Notes under the pieces: generated by a model
Told to the model about the DNA's origin: nothing
Databases searched by the model: none
Seen by the model: the letters and a program-made list of their open reading frames with translations, nothing else
Part shown: positions 35,145 through 42,464 of the stretch, in pieces
How the letters are laid out: every line of letters begins with the position of its first letter
Position numbering within the stretch: the first letter of the stretch is position 1
DNA from: Spirochaetales bacterium
GTDB lineage: Bacteria; Spirochaetota; Spirochaetia; SZUA-6; RPPD01
DNA: 49,706 nucleotides
Direction: 5' to 3'
Assembly (NCBI GenBank): GCA_016934415.1
Contig: JAFGSW010000045.1
Coordinates: forward strand, 1-49,706
Position numbers and translations under genes: made by a program

Positions 35145-35896
35145 AAACCTTCCCGTACACACTCGGCCGTTTCGCTCTTCGCCTTTCGCTCGCCCTGGCC
35201 GGCGCGGCTTTCGTCTCCTGCGCCCAGGGGGGCCCGGCCTCCGTGGGCAAGGCAGGGTCGCTCGCGCGTTTCGCCGTGCGCGGCGACTTCCTGTACGCGC
35301 TCAGCCCCCACAGCCTCACCGTCTTCGACGTCACGAACAAATTCCAGCCCGTCACGATCGGCACCGTCAATGCCGACGAAACGCTGGAAACGATTTTTCC
35401 CTACGGCGACCATCTCTACCTGGGAACGCAGTCAGGGCTCAACATGTATTCCCTCGCAATACCGCGCTCCCCCCGGTTCGTCGGAAAATACGGGCACATC
35501 GTCTCGTGCGACCCGGTGGTGGTGGAGGACGGCGTCGCCTACGTCACCCTGCGCTCGGGCGGGCGCTGCCGCCGCGGCGTCAACGAGCTGCAGATCTTCG
35601 ACGTCCGGCGGCCGGAAAACCCGGTTCTTTTGGCCCGCCACCCGTTCTCGAGCCCGGGCGGCCTGGGAATCGACACAAAGCGGCTCTACCTCATGGACGG
35701 GAACGAGGGGTTGAAAATCCTCGACGTGAAGAATCCCCGCTCGCTCAAGGACATCGGATTCGTTCCGATGCACGCGGGCTATGACGTCATTCCCTACGGA
35801 GACCTTCTCATCGCGGTGGCCGGGGACGGGCTGTACTTTTTCAACTCGACGCGTCTCCCGCTTACGCGCCTTTCGAAAATGGAAATCTATTGGTGA
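35141..35896 (+). CDS. LVIVD-repeat lipoprotein
   Basis: 251-residue lipoprotein (signal ending AAFVSC, Cys27) made of LVIVD repeats along its mature length: GDFLYALSPHSLTVFDVTN, GDHLYLGTQSGLNMYSL, DGVAYVTLRSGG, then LQIFDVRRPENPVLL and GLKILDVKNP. Four to five units would form a small beta-propeller at the membrane surface. Function unknown. The ATG overlaps the stop of the upstream membrane gene, and GGAGGG precedes it. The two proteins are probably a complex. Confidence 0.8.
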   Translation: MKTFPYTLGRFALRLSLALAGAAFVSCAQGGPASVGKAGSLARFAVRGDFLYALSPHSLTVFDVTNKFQPVTIGTVNADETLETIFPYGDHLYLGTQSGLNMYSLAIPRSPRFVGKYGHIVSCDPVVVEDGVAYVTLRSGGRCRRGVNELQIFDVRRPENPVLLARHPFSSPGGLGIDTKRLYLMDGNEGLKILDVKNPRSLKDIGFVPMHAGYDVIPYGDLLIAVAGDGLYFFNSTRLPLTRLSKMEIYW

Positions 35897-35923
35897 AGAA
35901 ACGTGAGAAGCCCGCCGACCGTT

Positions 35924-36643
35924 TCACTTCCGGTCCAGGAACCGGTGCCCCTTGAGCTTCTGGAGCACGCGCGGTAAGGCGTCCGCGGAGTTGCCCCAGG
36001 GCTTGTCCTGGTTCCGGTAGTCGAACTTCTGCGTAAACCAGTCGATCTCTCCCTCGAGGACGGCCAGCCTTTTCTCCTCGAGCGCGAGAAGCTCGCGCGT
36101 GAACTCTTCCCGGATCGCGCCGGAAAGGTTCTCCTCGGCCATCTCCAGGGCGCGCGCCAGGTGCGGAAGGCAGAAGCCATTGGAGGCGTGAAACGTCTTC
36201 CGGAAGTCCTCGTCCTTCTTATAAAGGTAGACGATGGTGAACACATATCGGTCGATCGTGGCGGCCAGCCGCTCGCAGAAAAGACAAGCTGACCGCGTGG
36301 CCCTGAAAAACGCGGGCCATTCTACCGACGGCCGCTTCGACCTGGCCTTCGCGTCCGGCTCCTCCGCCCGCTTCCGGCGGAGGTCGGCGAGGAACCTGGC
36401 CAGGTAGGTGTGGGTCATCAGGGCGAGGCCGAGCTTGTGGCCGCCCTCGAATAAAAGCTCGGAATGGTAGACACAAAACCCTTTTTCGTTAGCCGCCACC
36501 CGCGTGTCCGGGTCCATGACCGAATCGCCGAGGAAGTACTTCACGTTCTGCGCCTCGTTCTTTTTCTCGAGAATGCAGACCGGGCATTCGCCGCCGGCCC
36601 GGTAGGCGTCCCAGACGGGAATGGTTTCGAGCTCATATTTCAT
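35924..36643 (-). CDS. DUF6062 family cysteine-pair protein
   Basis: 239-residue cytoplasmic protein with four Cys/His clusters in a repeating order: CPVC near residue 20, GFCVYH near 56, CLFC near 120 and GFCLPH near 157. The repeated CxxC then G-F-C-x-x-H layout suggests two duplicated metal-binding modules, for zinc or an iron-sulfur cluster. It matches what is annotated as DUF6062, for which no function is known to me. It is convergent with the LVIVD gene pair. Confidence 0.7.
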   Translation of the reverse strand: MKYELETIPVWDAYRAGGECPVCILEKKNEAQNVKYFLGDSVMDPDTRVAANEKGFCVYHSELLFEGGHKLGLALMTHTYLARFLADLRRKRAEEPDAKARSKRPSVEWPAFFRATRSACLFCERLAATIDRYVFTIVYLYKKDEDFRKTFHASNGFCLPHLARALEMAEENLSGAIREEFTRELLALEEKRLAVLEGEIDWFTQKFDYRNQDKPWGNSADALPRVLQKLKGHRFLDRK

Positions 36644-36697
36644 GGGAAAAGTATAGGCGATTCGGGGAGATTGCGAAAGACGGGCATATTCGATTCA

Positions 36698-36730
36698 ACA
36701 CAGAGCCACGGAGACACAGAGGACACAGAG
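36698..36730. repeat. degenerate ACACAGAG intergenic repeat
   Basis: Three copies of ACACAGAG (36698-36705, 36714-36721, 36723-36730) sit in a GA-rich stretch. The same type of purine-rich, low-complexity repeat occurs between genes in many unrelated bacterial genomes and often yields spurious peptides with TEDTEK. It lies upstream of the polyol dehydrogenase promoter; no function is evident. Confidence 0.6.
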
Positions 36731-36827
36731 AAGAGAGAATAAAAAGAAGAAAGATCAGGAAACCAAGACGCCGGGATGGAACAAAAAAGGCATCGACATT
36801 ATAATAGCCACGCAGCGAGGTGATATT

Positions 36828-37868
36828 ATGAAAACAGCCAAGCTCACAGGAATCAGGCGATTCGAAATCCGCGAGGTGCCGGATCCGAAAATCGTTCGGG
36901 ACGACGACGTACTCGTCCGCGTGGCGACGGTCGGGGTGTGCGGCTCGGACGTGCATTATTTCACCGACGGCCGCATCGGCGCGCAGGTGGTGGAGTTCCC
37001 GTTCACCGTGGGGCACGAGGCGGCCGGTACCGTCGAGCGGGTCGGCCGGGCGGTGCGGCGCGTGAAGCCGGGCGATCGCGTGGCGATCGACCCCACGGAC
37101 TTCTGCGGCGAGTGCGACCAGTGCCGGGCCGGCCGGCCCAACACCTGCCGCCGGCTCAAATTCCTGGGCTGCCCGGGACAGCTCAAAGGCGCCTTGAGCG
37201 AGCTCCTCGTCCTGCCCGAACACTGCTGTTTCCCCATCGCGCCTTCCATGACCTTCGAGCAGGCGACCCTTTCGGAGCCGCTCGGTATTGCCGTGTATTC
37301 GGTCGAACGAACCTTTCCCGGTCCGGGCGCCACAGTCGGCATTCTGGGTCAGGGGCCCGTCGGTCTGTCCGTATTTCACGTCCTGCGCGCCTCGGGCGTC
37401 GGCAACGTCTATGCCACCGATAAAATCCCAGAACGCCTCGCCATTGCGGGCGAGCTCAAACCGGCCTGGTCCGGCCGGCCCGATTCGCCCGACGCCGTCG
37501 GGGAAATTCTCTCGCGGGAACCTCTCGGCCTCGACGTCGTTTACGAGTGCTCGGGCGACCCGGCGGCCTGGCTCCAAGGGGCAAGGCTTTGTAGGCCCGG
37601 CGGCCGGCTCGTGATCGTCGGCATACCCGAGGTCGACGAGATCGCGCTCCCCGTGCACGAGCTGCGCCGCAACGAGGTCACGCTCTACAACATCCGCCGC
37701 CAGGCCGGCTGCACGCAGAAAGCCCTCGATCTCATCGACTCGAAAAAAGTAAACGTCGATTCGCTGGTGACGCACCGCTTCCCGCTCGAACGCACGCAGG
37801 AGGCCTTCGCGCTCGCCGCCGGCTACAAGAATGGTGTCGTCAAGGCGATGATCGAGGTGGCGCCATGA
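36828..37868 (+). CDS. zinc-dependent polyol dehydrogenase (xylitol/sorbitol type)
   Basis: 346-residue medium-chain dehydrogenase. The catalytic zinc site is Cys38 (GVCGSD), His63-Glu64 (GHE) and a Glu in LSEPLGIA. The structural zinc is held by Cys93, Cys96, Cys99 and Cys107. The NAD-binding loop is GILGQGPVGL. The group oxidises sugar alcohols such as xylitol or sorbitol to ketoses. The adjacent gene encodes a xylulokinase-like enzyme, so xylitol to D-xylulose to xylulose-5-phosphate is the most natural route, though other pentitols cannot be excluded. A TATAAT at 36800-36805 is a likely -10 box, with only a weak -35. Its stop overlaps the next start (ATGA). Confidence 0.88.
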   Translation: MKTAKLTGIRRFEIREVPDPKIVRDDDVLVRVATVGVCGSDVHYFTDGRIGAQVVEFPFTVGHEAAGTVERVGRAVRRVKPGDRVAIDPTDFCGECDQCRAGRPNTCRRLKFLGCPGQLKGALSELLVLPEHCCFPIAPSMTFEQATLSEPLGIAVYSVERTFPGPGATVGILGQGPVGLSVFHVLRASGVGNVYATDKIPERLAIAGELKPAWSGRPDSPDAVGEILSREPLGLDVVYECSGDPAAWLQGARLCRPGGRLVIVGIPEVDEIALPVHELRRNEVTLYNIRRQAGCTQKALDLIDSKKVNVDSLVTHRFPLERTQEAFALAAGYKNGVVKAMIEVAP

Positions 37869-39394
37869 AGACGGAACGCGCGGCCGACCTCGTCATCGGC
37901 CTCGACTCCTCGACCACCGGCTGCAAGGCGCTCGCCCTCGACCGCCGCGGCCGGGTGGTCGCCCGGGCCGCCCGCTTCATCCCGCTCTCCTCGCCCCGGC
38001 CCAACTGGTACGAACAGGACCCCGAGGACTGGTGGACCGCGGCCCGGCGGGCGCTGCGCTTGGTTGCCCGTTCGGTCGGCCCCGAGCGCGTCGTCGCCCT
38101 CGCCGTCTCCAACCAACGCGAAACCTTCGCCGCCCTCGGCAAGAACGGCCGGGCCATACGGCCCGCGATCGTCTGGCTCGACGAGCGTTGCCAAGACGAG
38201 GTCGGAGCTTTCGCGGACGCGGTCGGCCGGCGCCGGATCATGACGATCACGGGGAAACCCGCCAGTCAGTCGCCCGTGGTCTATCGCCTTGCCTGGATGA
38301 AGAAACACGAACCGAAGCTCTTTACGCGGGCGGCCGTGTTCTGCGACGTGCACGCCTACCTGGCGTGGAAACTGACGGGAGTCTTCAAGACGAGCTGGGC
38401 GAGCGCCGATCCTTTCGGACTGTTCGATCTCAGGGAAAAGCGATGGTCGCCGGTCATCCTGCAGACTCTCGGACTTCCGGCCGACCGGCTGCCGGAGACT
38501 TTCGCCCCGGGAAGCGTGCTCGGCGCGGTGAGCCCGGCGGCGGCGCGCGCGTGCGGCCTCGCGGCCGGGACGATCGTCGCGGCCGGCGGCGGCGACGGGC
38601 AGGCCGCGGGCCTGGGCGTGAACGCGCTCTCGGGCGAGCGCGCCTACCTGAACCTCGGCACGGCGGTGGTGGCCGGCGTGTTCGGCGCGGCCTGCCGAAC
38701 CGATACGGCCTTCCGCACCCTCACCGCCTGCGCGGATTCCGGCTATTACTTCGAGTGCAGCCTGCGCGCGGGCACCTTCGCAATCGATTGGCTCGTGCGC
38801 AACACGTTCGGCCTCGACCCCAAAACCGATCCCGGAGTCTACCGACGCCTGGAAAACGGCGCGCGCAGGATCGCGCCGGGCTGCGACGGCCTCTTCCACC
38901 TTCCTTACCTCTGCGGCGTCATGAACCCCTACTGGGACATCGACGCGCGCGGGGCTTTCACCGGCATCTCCTCGGCGCACGGCCGCTTCCACCTGTACCG
39001 CGCGGTCCTCGAAGGCATCGCCTTCGAGCAGGCGCTCGCGCTGCGAGCGGTGGAACGGGCGACCGGCGAACCGGTCCGCGAGCTCGTCGCCATCGGCGGC
39101 GGGACCGCGAACCGGCTCTGGCTGGGCATACTCGCCGACGTCACCGGCAAAACGATTCGCCTCGCCGCCGAAACCGAGGCGTCCGCCCTGGGCGCCGGAA
39201 TCGCGGCCGCCATGGCCGCCGGGTGGTTCCCCGGTTTCAAGCAGGCGGGGAAAGCCATGACCGGCGTCAAAGCGGCGGTTCTCCCCGACCCGAAAAACAG
39301 AAACATTTACCGGCCGCTGCTTGAAAAATACGCTTCCATTTATCCGGGATTAAAGGGCGGGAAAACGCGCGTGTCCGGGGACCGGACACGATAG
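37865..39394 (+). CDS. xylB: FGGY-family carbohydrate kinase, probable xylulokinase
   Basis: 509-residue sugar kinase. The FGGY pattern is clear: VIGLDSSTTGCKALALD at the start, then WYEQDPEDWW and IVWLDERCQDEV. The catalytic-base region is GGGDGQAAG with Asp244, and the ATP-binding signature is AIGGGTANRLWLGILADVTGK near the C-terminus. Length and motifs fit xylulokinase, and the overlapping polyol dehydrogenase gene supports this. Related kinases (ribulokinase, D-arabinitol/erythritol kinases) share these motifs, so the substrate is inferred. Two hairpins follow the stop. Confidence 0.85.
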   Translation: MKTERAADLVIGLDSSTTGCKALALDRRGRVVARAARFIPLSSPRPNWYEQDPEDWWTAARRALRLVARSVGPERVVALAVSNQRETFAALGKNGRAIRPAIVWLDERCQDEVGAFADAVGRRRIMTITGKPASQSPVVYRLAWMKKHEPKLFTRAAVFCDVHAYLAWKLTGVFKTSWASADPFGLFDLREKRWSPVILQTLGLPADRLPETFAPGSVLGAVSPAAARACGLAAGTIVAAGGGDGQAAGLGVNALSGERAYLNLGTAVVAGVFGAACRTDTAFRTLTACADSGYYFECSLRAGTFAIDWLVRNTFGLDPKTDPGVYRRLENGARRIAPGCDGLFHLPYLCGVMNPYWDIDARGAFTGISSAHGRFHLYRAVLEGIAFEQALALRAVERATGEPVRELVAIGGGTANRLWLGILADVTGKTIRLAAETEASALGAGIAAAMAAGWFPGFKQAGKAMTGVKAAVLPDPKNRNIYRPLLEKYASIYPGLKGGKTRVSGDRTR

Positions 39395-39447
39395 GGTCTT
39401 GATCAGGAGCGCCCCCAAGATTGCGGTTCCGCAACAATCTTGGGGGC
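39370..39447. other. two consecutive hairpins between xylB and the toxin gene
   Basis: CGTGTCCGG (39370-39378) pairs perfectly with CCGGACACG (39382-39390), a 9-pair stem with a 3-base loop inside the last codons of xylB. Then GCCCCCAAGATTG (39411-39423) pairs with CAATCTTGGGGGC (39435-39447), a perfect 13-pair stem. Neither has a T-run, so they are not classical terminators. They separate two convergent transcripts. Confidence 0.6.
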
Positions 39448-39486
39448 ACTCAGCGGGGAGTCAACGGATCGGCTCGGCCCGTATCG

Positions 39487-39969
39487 TCAGCTTCGTGATT
39501 TCTTCTTATTTCCAAAAATCCGTCCGCTCGCCTCGAACGGTTCCACGTCCAGGATTCGGACCTTGGGAAAGAGCTTGTGCGCCGGGTTTACAAGACAATT
39601 GCGTTCGCCCGCGACCACGGTCGAGGGCACCTTGAGGACGAGCCTTTTATTTTTCAGCGCCCAGGCGCTCCCCAGGTCCGCGAGGGCCTCCGGGGCCGGG
39701 TAGCGGTCCCAGCCGGCAGGCAGCCGGTCGGGCGTGAGCTCGTCCGCCTCGGCGTCGGCCGGCAGCGCCAAGCGCGCGATGCGGACGTCATCCGGCGCGA
39801 GGGCGATGGGCACGTGCACCAGGAACTCGACCACGGCCAGCGAGCGGCTCTCGGACGCGTAGAGGAGGGCCGTGCCCTTCCGGTTCCACCGGCCGCCGTA
39901 GAGCCGGGCGCCCTCGCCCGAGATGTCTCTGACGTATTTTTCGCGGGCGATGCGAAAAACTTCGGTCAC
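39487..39969 (-). CDS. RES domain toxin of an Xre-RES system
   Basis: 160-residue RES-domain protein. RES toxins deplete NAD+ by phosphorolysis or hydrolysis. The family pattern is present: Arg6 in FRIAREKY, GGRWN at 25-29, YAS at 37-39 and Glu48. The C-terminal segment is as usual for the family (RNCLVNPAHKLFPKVRIL). The start is GTG 39969, overlapping the antitoxin stop by 4 bases (GTGA); a longer frame to 40089 runs into the antitoxin gene and is rejected. Its antitoxin is encoded upstream, and both are transcribed from the promoter at 40428-40456. Confidence 0.92.
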   Translation of the reverse strand: MTEVFRIAREKYVRDISGEGARLYGGRWNRKGTALLYASESRSLAVVEFLVHVPIALAPDDVRIARLALPADAEADELTPDRLPAGWDRYPAPEALADLGSAWALKNKRLVLKVPSTVVAGERNCLVNPAHKLFPKVRILDVEPFEASGRIFGNKKKSRS

Positions 39970-40397
39970 GAGACGACGCCCCGCTCGATCCGCCCGAGCT
40001 CGTCGAGCACCATCTCCGCCCCGAAGCGCGACGAGAGGAGCTCGAGCGGCGCGCGGCCGCCCAGGGCGCGGTTGGACAGGCGCAGCCAAGCGTTGAGCTT
40101 GTCGTCGCTGCCGAACGCCTCCCCGCCGCGCGCGTACACTTCGGCGAGTTGGAGCGCCTGTTCGGACACCGGCCGGCTCAATCGGTCCGAGTCCTTCTTC
40201 CGCTGGACGGTGCGCTCGGTGATCCCGACCAGCTCCGCGATCACCTTGAGCGACAGGCCCAGCCGCGCCGCCAGGTTTAAGAGCGCCTTCTTCGGAATGC
40301 CTTTTCGCCCGGCCTCGTAGAGGTCCATGTTCGACGTGATGGTGAAGCCCAGAAACCCGGCTCCTCCCAAGAGGTCTTCCACCGAATGGTCCGTCAT
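39966..40397 (-). CDS. Xre/MbcA/ParS-type antitoxin (DUF2384)
   Basis: 143-residue antitoxin partner of the RES toxin. The central region (LAARLGLSLKVIAELVGITERTVQRKK, given here as two halves: LAARLGLSLKVIAELVG and ITERTVQRKK) is a helix-turn-helix. The C-terminal part (LNAWLRLSNRALGGRAPLEL) is the toxin-binding DUF2384 segment ending in the typical GxxPLELL signature. AAAGGAG lies before the ATG at 40397. It should bind the inverted repeat over its own promoter and repress the pair. Confidence 0.92.
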   Translation of the reverse strand: MTDHSVEDLLGGAGFLGFTITSNMDLYEAGRKGIPKKALLNLAARLGLSLKVIAELVGITERTVQRKKDSDRLSRPVSEQALQLAEVYARGGEAFGSDDKLNAWLRLSNRALGGRAPLELLSSRFGAEMVLDELGRIERGVVS

Positions 40398-40414
40398 ACC
40401 GCCTTCTCCTTTAC

Positions 40415-40456
40415 GACATTTGTCTTAAATATAGCGGCAAATGTCAGGTTTGTCAA
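40415..40456 (-). promoter_or_regulatory. toxin-antitoxin promoter with overlapping operator
   Basis: On the minus strand a perfect TTGACA (40456-40451) and TATATT (40433-40428) are 17 bases apart. GACATTTG (40415-40422) and CAAATGTC (40438-40445) are perfect 8-base inverted repeats flanking the -10 box, so a bound antitoxin would block RNA polymerase. The arrangement is typical of autoregulated toxin-antitoxin operons. Confidence 0.85.
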
Positions 40457-40519
40457 TGAAAGGCGGAGGCGTAATGGCGAGTGGGATATAACCCGATAAA
40501 TGGACACGGAGGCATTCGG

Positions 40520-41677
40520 TTACTCGAGATCGGAGGTCTTGAGGGGGACGAAGACGATGCCGCTCACGCCCGCTTTCAAAAGCGCTTCCGCCAGGAAGCG
40601 GGTGACAATGAGCGTTTGCTTGGCGCGTGCGATCCGGCGTGCGCCCAGGTCGAGGTCGGCGACGGGGGTTTTCGACTTCTTGGACTGATCGAGCAGCTTC
40701 TGGGGACGGGCCGCGGCGATCACGTTGAGAATCTCGTATTCGCCGTGCACGGCGTCGATGGTGACCGGCAGGCGCTGGACCGCCTCCCGGTCGGCGAGCT
40801 CGACGATTTCGGCCGCGGCGCGGCGGACCACGGGAATGCCCGAGAGGGTGAAACAAAAATCGGGGCGCGCGCCCTTGAGGTACACCGGGACGTCGTAGGA
40901 GCCTTCCGCCTCGATCGGCTTGGCGTTCAGGCCGAAGCCGCGGCTCGTTTCGCGGCCGTTCCCGTCGCGGGGCTGGTCGAGAAGCCAGCGCGTGGTCGAC
41001 CCGGAATCGGTGAGGCGGAACAGATTGCCTTTGAGGAGACCGGGACGCGTCCGCCGTGGCGCTTCCACCGGGAGCGGCTCGATCCGGCCATTGACGTGCG
41101 CCGTGCCGAGAATGAAGGCTTCGCCGCCTTCGAAGCCGGCCGCCACGACCGGCTCCCGCGCCCCGAGCTCGGACCGCAGGGCGTGGCACAGGTGCTGGGC
41201 GACGAGGACCGCACATCCGACGGCCATGAGGCGCCGGACGGGCGCGTCCCGGATCGGGCCTTGCGGGGAGAGCAGGGCCTTGAAGATGCGGGAAGAGGCG
41301 GCGCGGGGTTTGGGGTATTTCACGTTCTCCCAATCCCATTCGGAGGGCTCGCGCCCGTGGCGGGGAAGAACGGCGGCGTAGAGGTCGAAGCCCCCTTTGG
41401 CGAGCTCGTCGACGCCGAACCAGAGGCCGTCGCTCGTGATGGGCGGACCTTTCGGGGACCAGAGGGTCTTGAACCACTCTTCCAGGCGGCGGAGATCGCG
41501 ATTGACGGGAAATTCGAGGATGGCGTCCAGGTCAAGGTCGGCTCCCTGACGCTGCCAGAACTCGGCCAGGGTCTTGAGGCCGGCCGGTACGCTGACCCGA
41601 TTGCGGACGATGGTTTCCAGGTATCGATGCACATCGGCGGAATTAACCGGCTTATCGTTTTCCATGACACTCGTCAT
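40520..41677 (-). CDS. Imm11-like (DUF1629) protein, possible orphan immunity protein
   Basis: 385-residue cytoplasmic protein. The C-terminal about 100 residues resemble the Imm11/DUF1629 immunity family: a YEILNVIAAARPQ strand, then RAKQTLIVTRFLAEALLKAG and a closing SGIVFVPL strand. The N-terminal about 270 residues (WSPKGPPITSDGLWFGVDEL) are not recognised; they could be a duplicated or separate domain. Immunity proteins of this kind normally sit beside polymorphic toxin genes, but no toxin gene is visible next to it. GGAGG lies 7 bases before the ATG. The family match rests on pattern recognition only. Confidence 0.6.
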   Translation of the reverse strand: MTSVMENDKPVNSADVHRYLETIVRNRVSVPAGLKTLAEFWQRQGADLDLDAILEFPVNRDLRRLEEWFKTLWSPKGPPITSDGLWFGVDELAKGGFDLYAAVLPRHGREPSEWDWENVKYPKPRAASSRIFKALLSPQGPIRDAPVRRLMAVGCAVLVAQHLCHALRSELGAREPVVAAGFEGGEAFILGTAHVNGRIEPLPVEAPRRTRPGLLKGNLFRLTDSGSTTRWLLDQPRDGNGRETSRGFGLNAKPIEAEGSYDVPVYLKGARPDFCFTLSGIPVVRRAAAEIVELADREAVQRLPVTIDAVHGEYEILNVIAAARPQKLLDQSKKSKTPVADLDLGARRIARAKQTLIVTRFLAEALLKAGVSGIVFVPLKTSDLE

Positions 41678-42141
41678 TCATGACCCTCCGTAGAAACCAG
41701 TCGTGCGAGGGAAAACTGAAGCCCATCCTTCTTTTTTATGCCCATTCCATTGATAACATGTTCCGCAATGCGTGACAATAGAAAATCCCTTTAAAAAAGG
41801 GAAAAACCGGAATATTCGGCGAAGAAAGTGCGCCGGAACTTGCTGTTTTCTCGAATTCCCGGTTTTTCTAAGGCCTTGCACAATTGAAGGAACGCTTATC
41901 ACATTTAGAGGCGATTAAGCGAACTGATCCCAGCTGAAATCGAAATCTTGGGGCACCCAAGAATGATGCCAAGCCGGAAAATCGCACTTTTTTTATGCTT
42001 CGGCGAGCCAACGTTCATCGACTCAGGATCTCTCCGGCGGTGGCGAAAACAGGCGCTTCACTCAAGAGCCTGATATTTGTAACTTAAGGTATGTGACACG
42101 CGGAAAGCGTATCGAACTGAAAAACCGCAAGGAGGTTTTTT
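41678..42141. other. 464-base non-coding stretch with long inverted repeat
   Basis: No convincing gene is found. A perfect 10-base inverted repeat, GAAAAACCGG (41801-41810) and CCGGTTTTTC (41859-41868), encloses 48 bases. A small CCCTTT...AAAGGG-type hairpin sits just before it (about 41786-41802). CTTGGG...CCCAAG occurs near 41950. The stretch is more AT-rich than its surroundings and could be a decayed mobile-element end, a small RNA, or only a divergent regulatory region for the genes at 41677 and 42142. Confidence 0.45.
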
Positions 42142-42288
42142 ATGGCGATAGATCCCGTTTGCAGGATGAAAGTCGATGAGAAAACGGCGAAGTACAAAAG
42201 CGAGCATGAGGGGAAAACGTACTATTTCTGCTCGGCCGGATGCAAAACCGATTTCGACGGAGATCCCGGACAATACCTGGGCGCATAG
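42142..42288 (+). CDS. YHS domain small protein
   Basis: 48-residue protein consisting of one YHS domain: DPVCRMKVDE, then a tyrosine-rich strand and YYFCSAGC. The cysteines (Cys7, plus the FCSAGC pair) bind metals, and YHS domains are common in copper and other heavy-metal handling proteins. The usual DPVCGM reads DPVCRM here. A near-perfect ribosome binding site (AAGGAGG, 6 bases before the ATG) confirms that it is translated. It stands alone between the non-coding stretch and the MBL-fold gene. Confidence 0.88.
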   Translation: MAIDPVCRMKVDEKTAKYKSEHEGKTYYFCSAGCKTDFDGDPGQYLGA

Positions 42289-42464
42289 CCGGGCCGTTCG
42301 GGTTCAGTTGTTCAAGCGTTTACTCAAGGGACGTTGGGGAAATTAAAAACCGCCGCGCAATAGCATTGATCGCTTCGGACTCTTAGAATCAATGAGCGCC
42401 GATCATTCGGCGGCGGCGGATCGATCAATCCTCTTGTGTCGAACGTTGGCGCCGTCCGCTTCCA

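Noticed and set aside
36696..36736. CRISPR-like array from repeated ACACAGAG
   Set aside because: Units are only 8 bases with irregular 1-8 base gaps, with no spacers and no cas genes.
38032..39324. 430-residue open frame inside the xylulokinase gene
   Set aside because: Arg-rich shadow frame in high-GC coding sequence; the FGGY motifs are in the other frame.
40481..41683. 400-residue plus-strand frame opposite the Imm11-like gene
   Set aside because: No start signal and no recognisable motif, while the minus frame has a good ribosome binding site and an Imm11-like C-terminus.
41678..41902. 74-residue minus-strand frame upstream of the Imm11-like gene
   Set aside because: No ribosome binding site; it spans the inverted repeats and AT-rich sequence.
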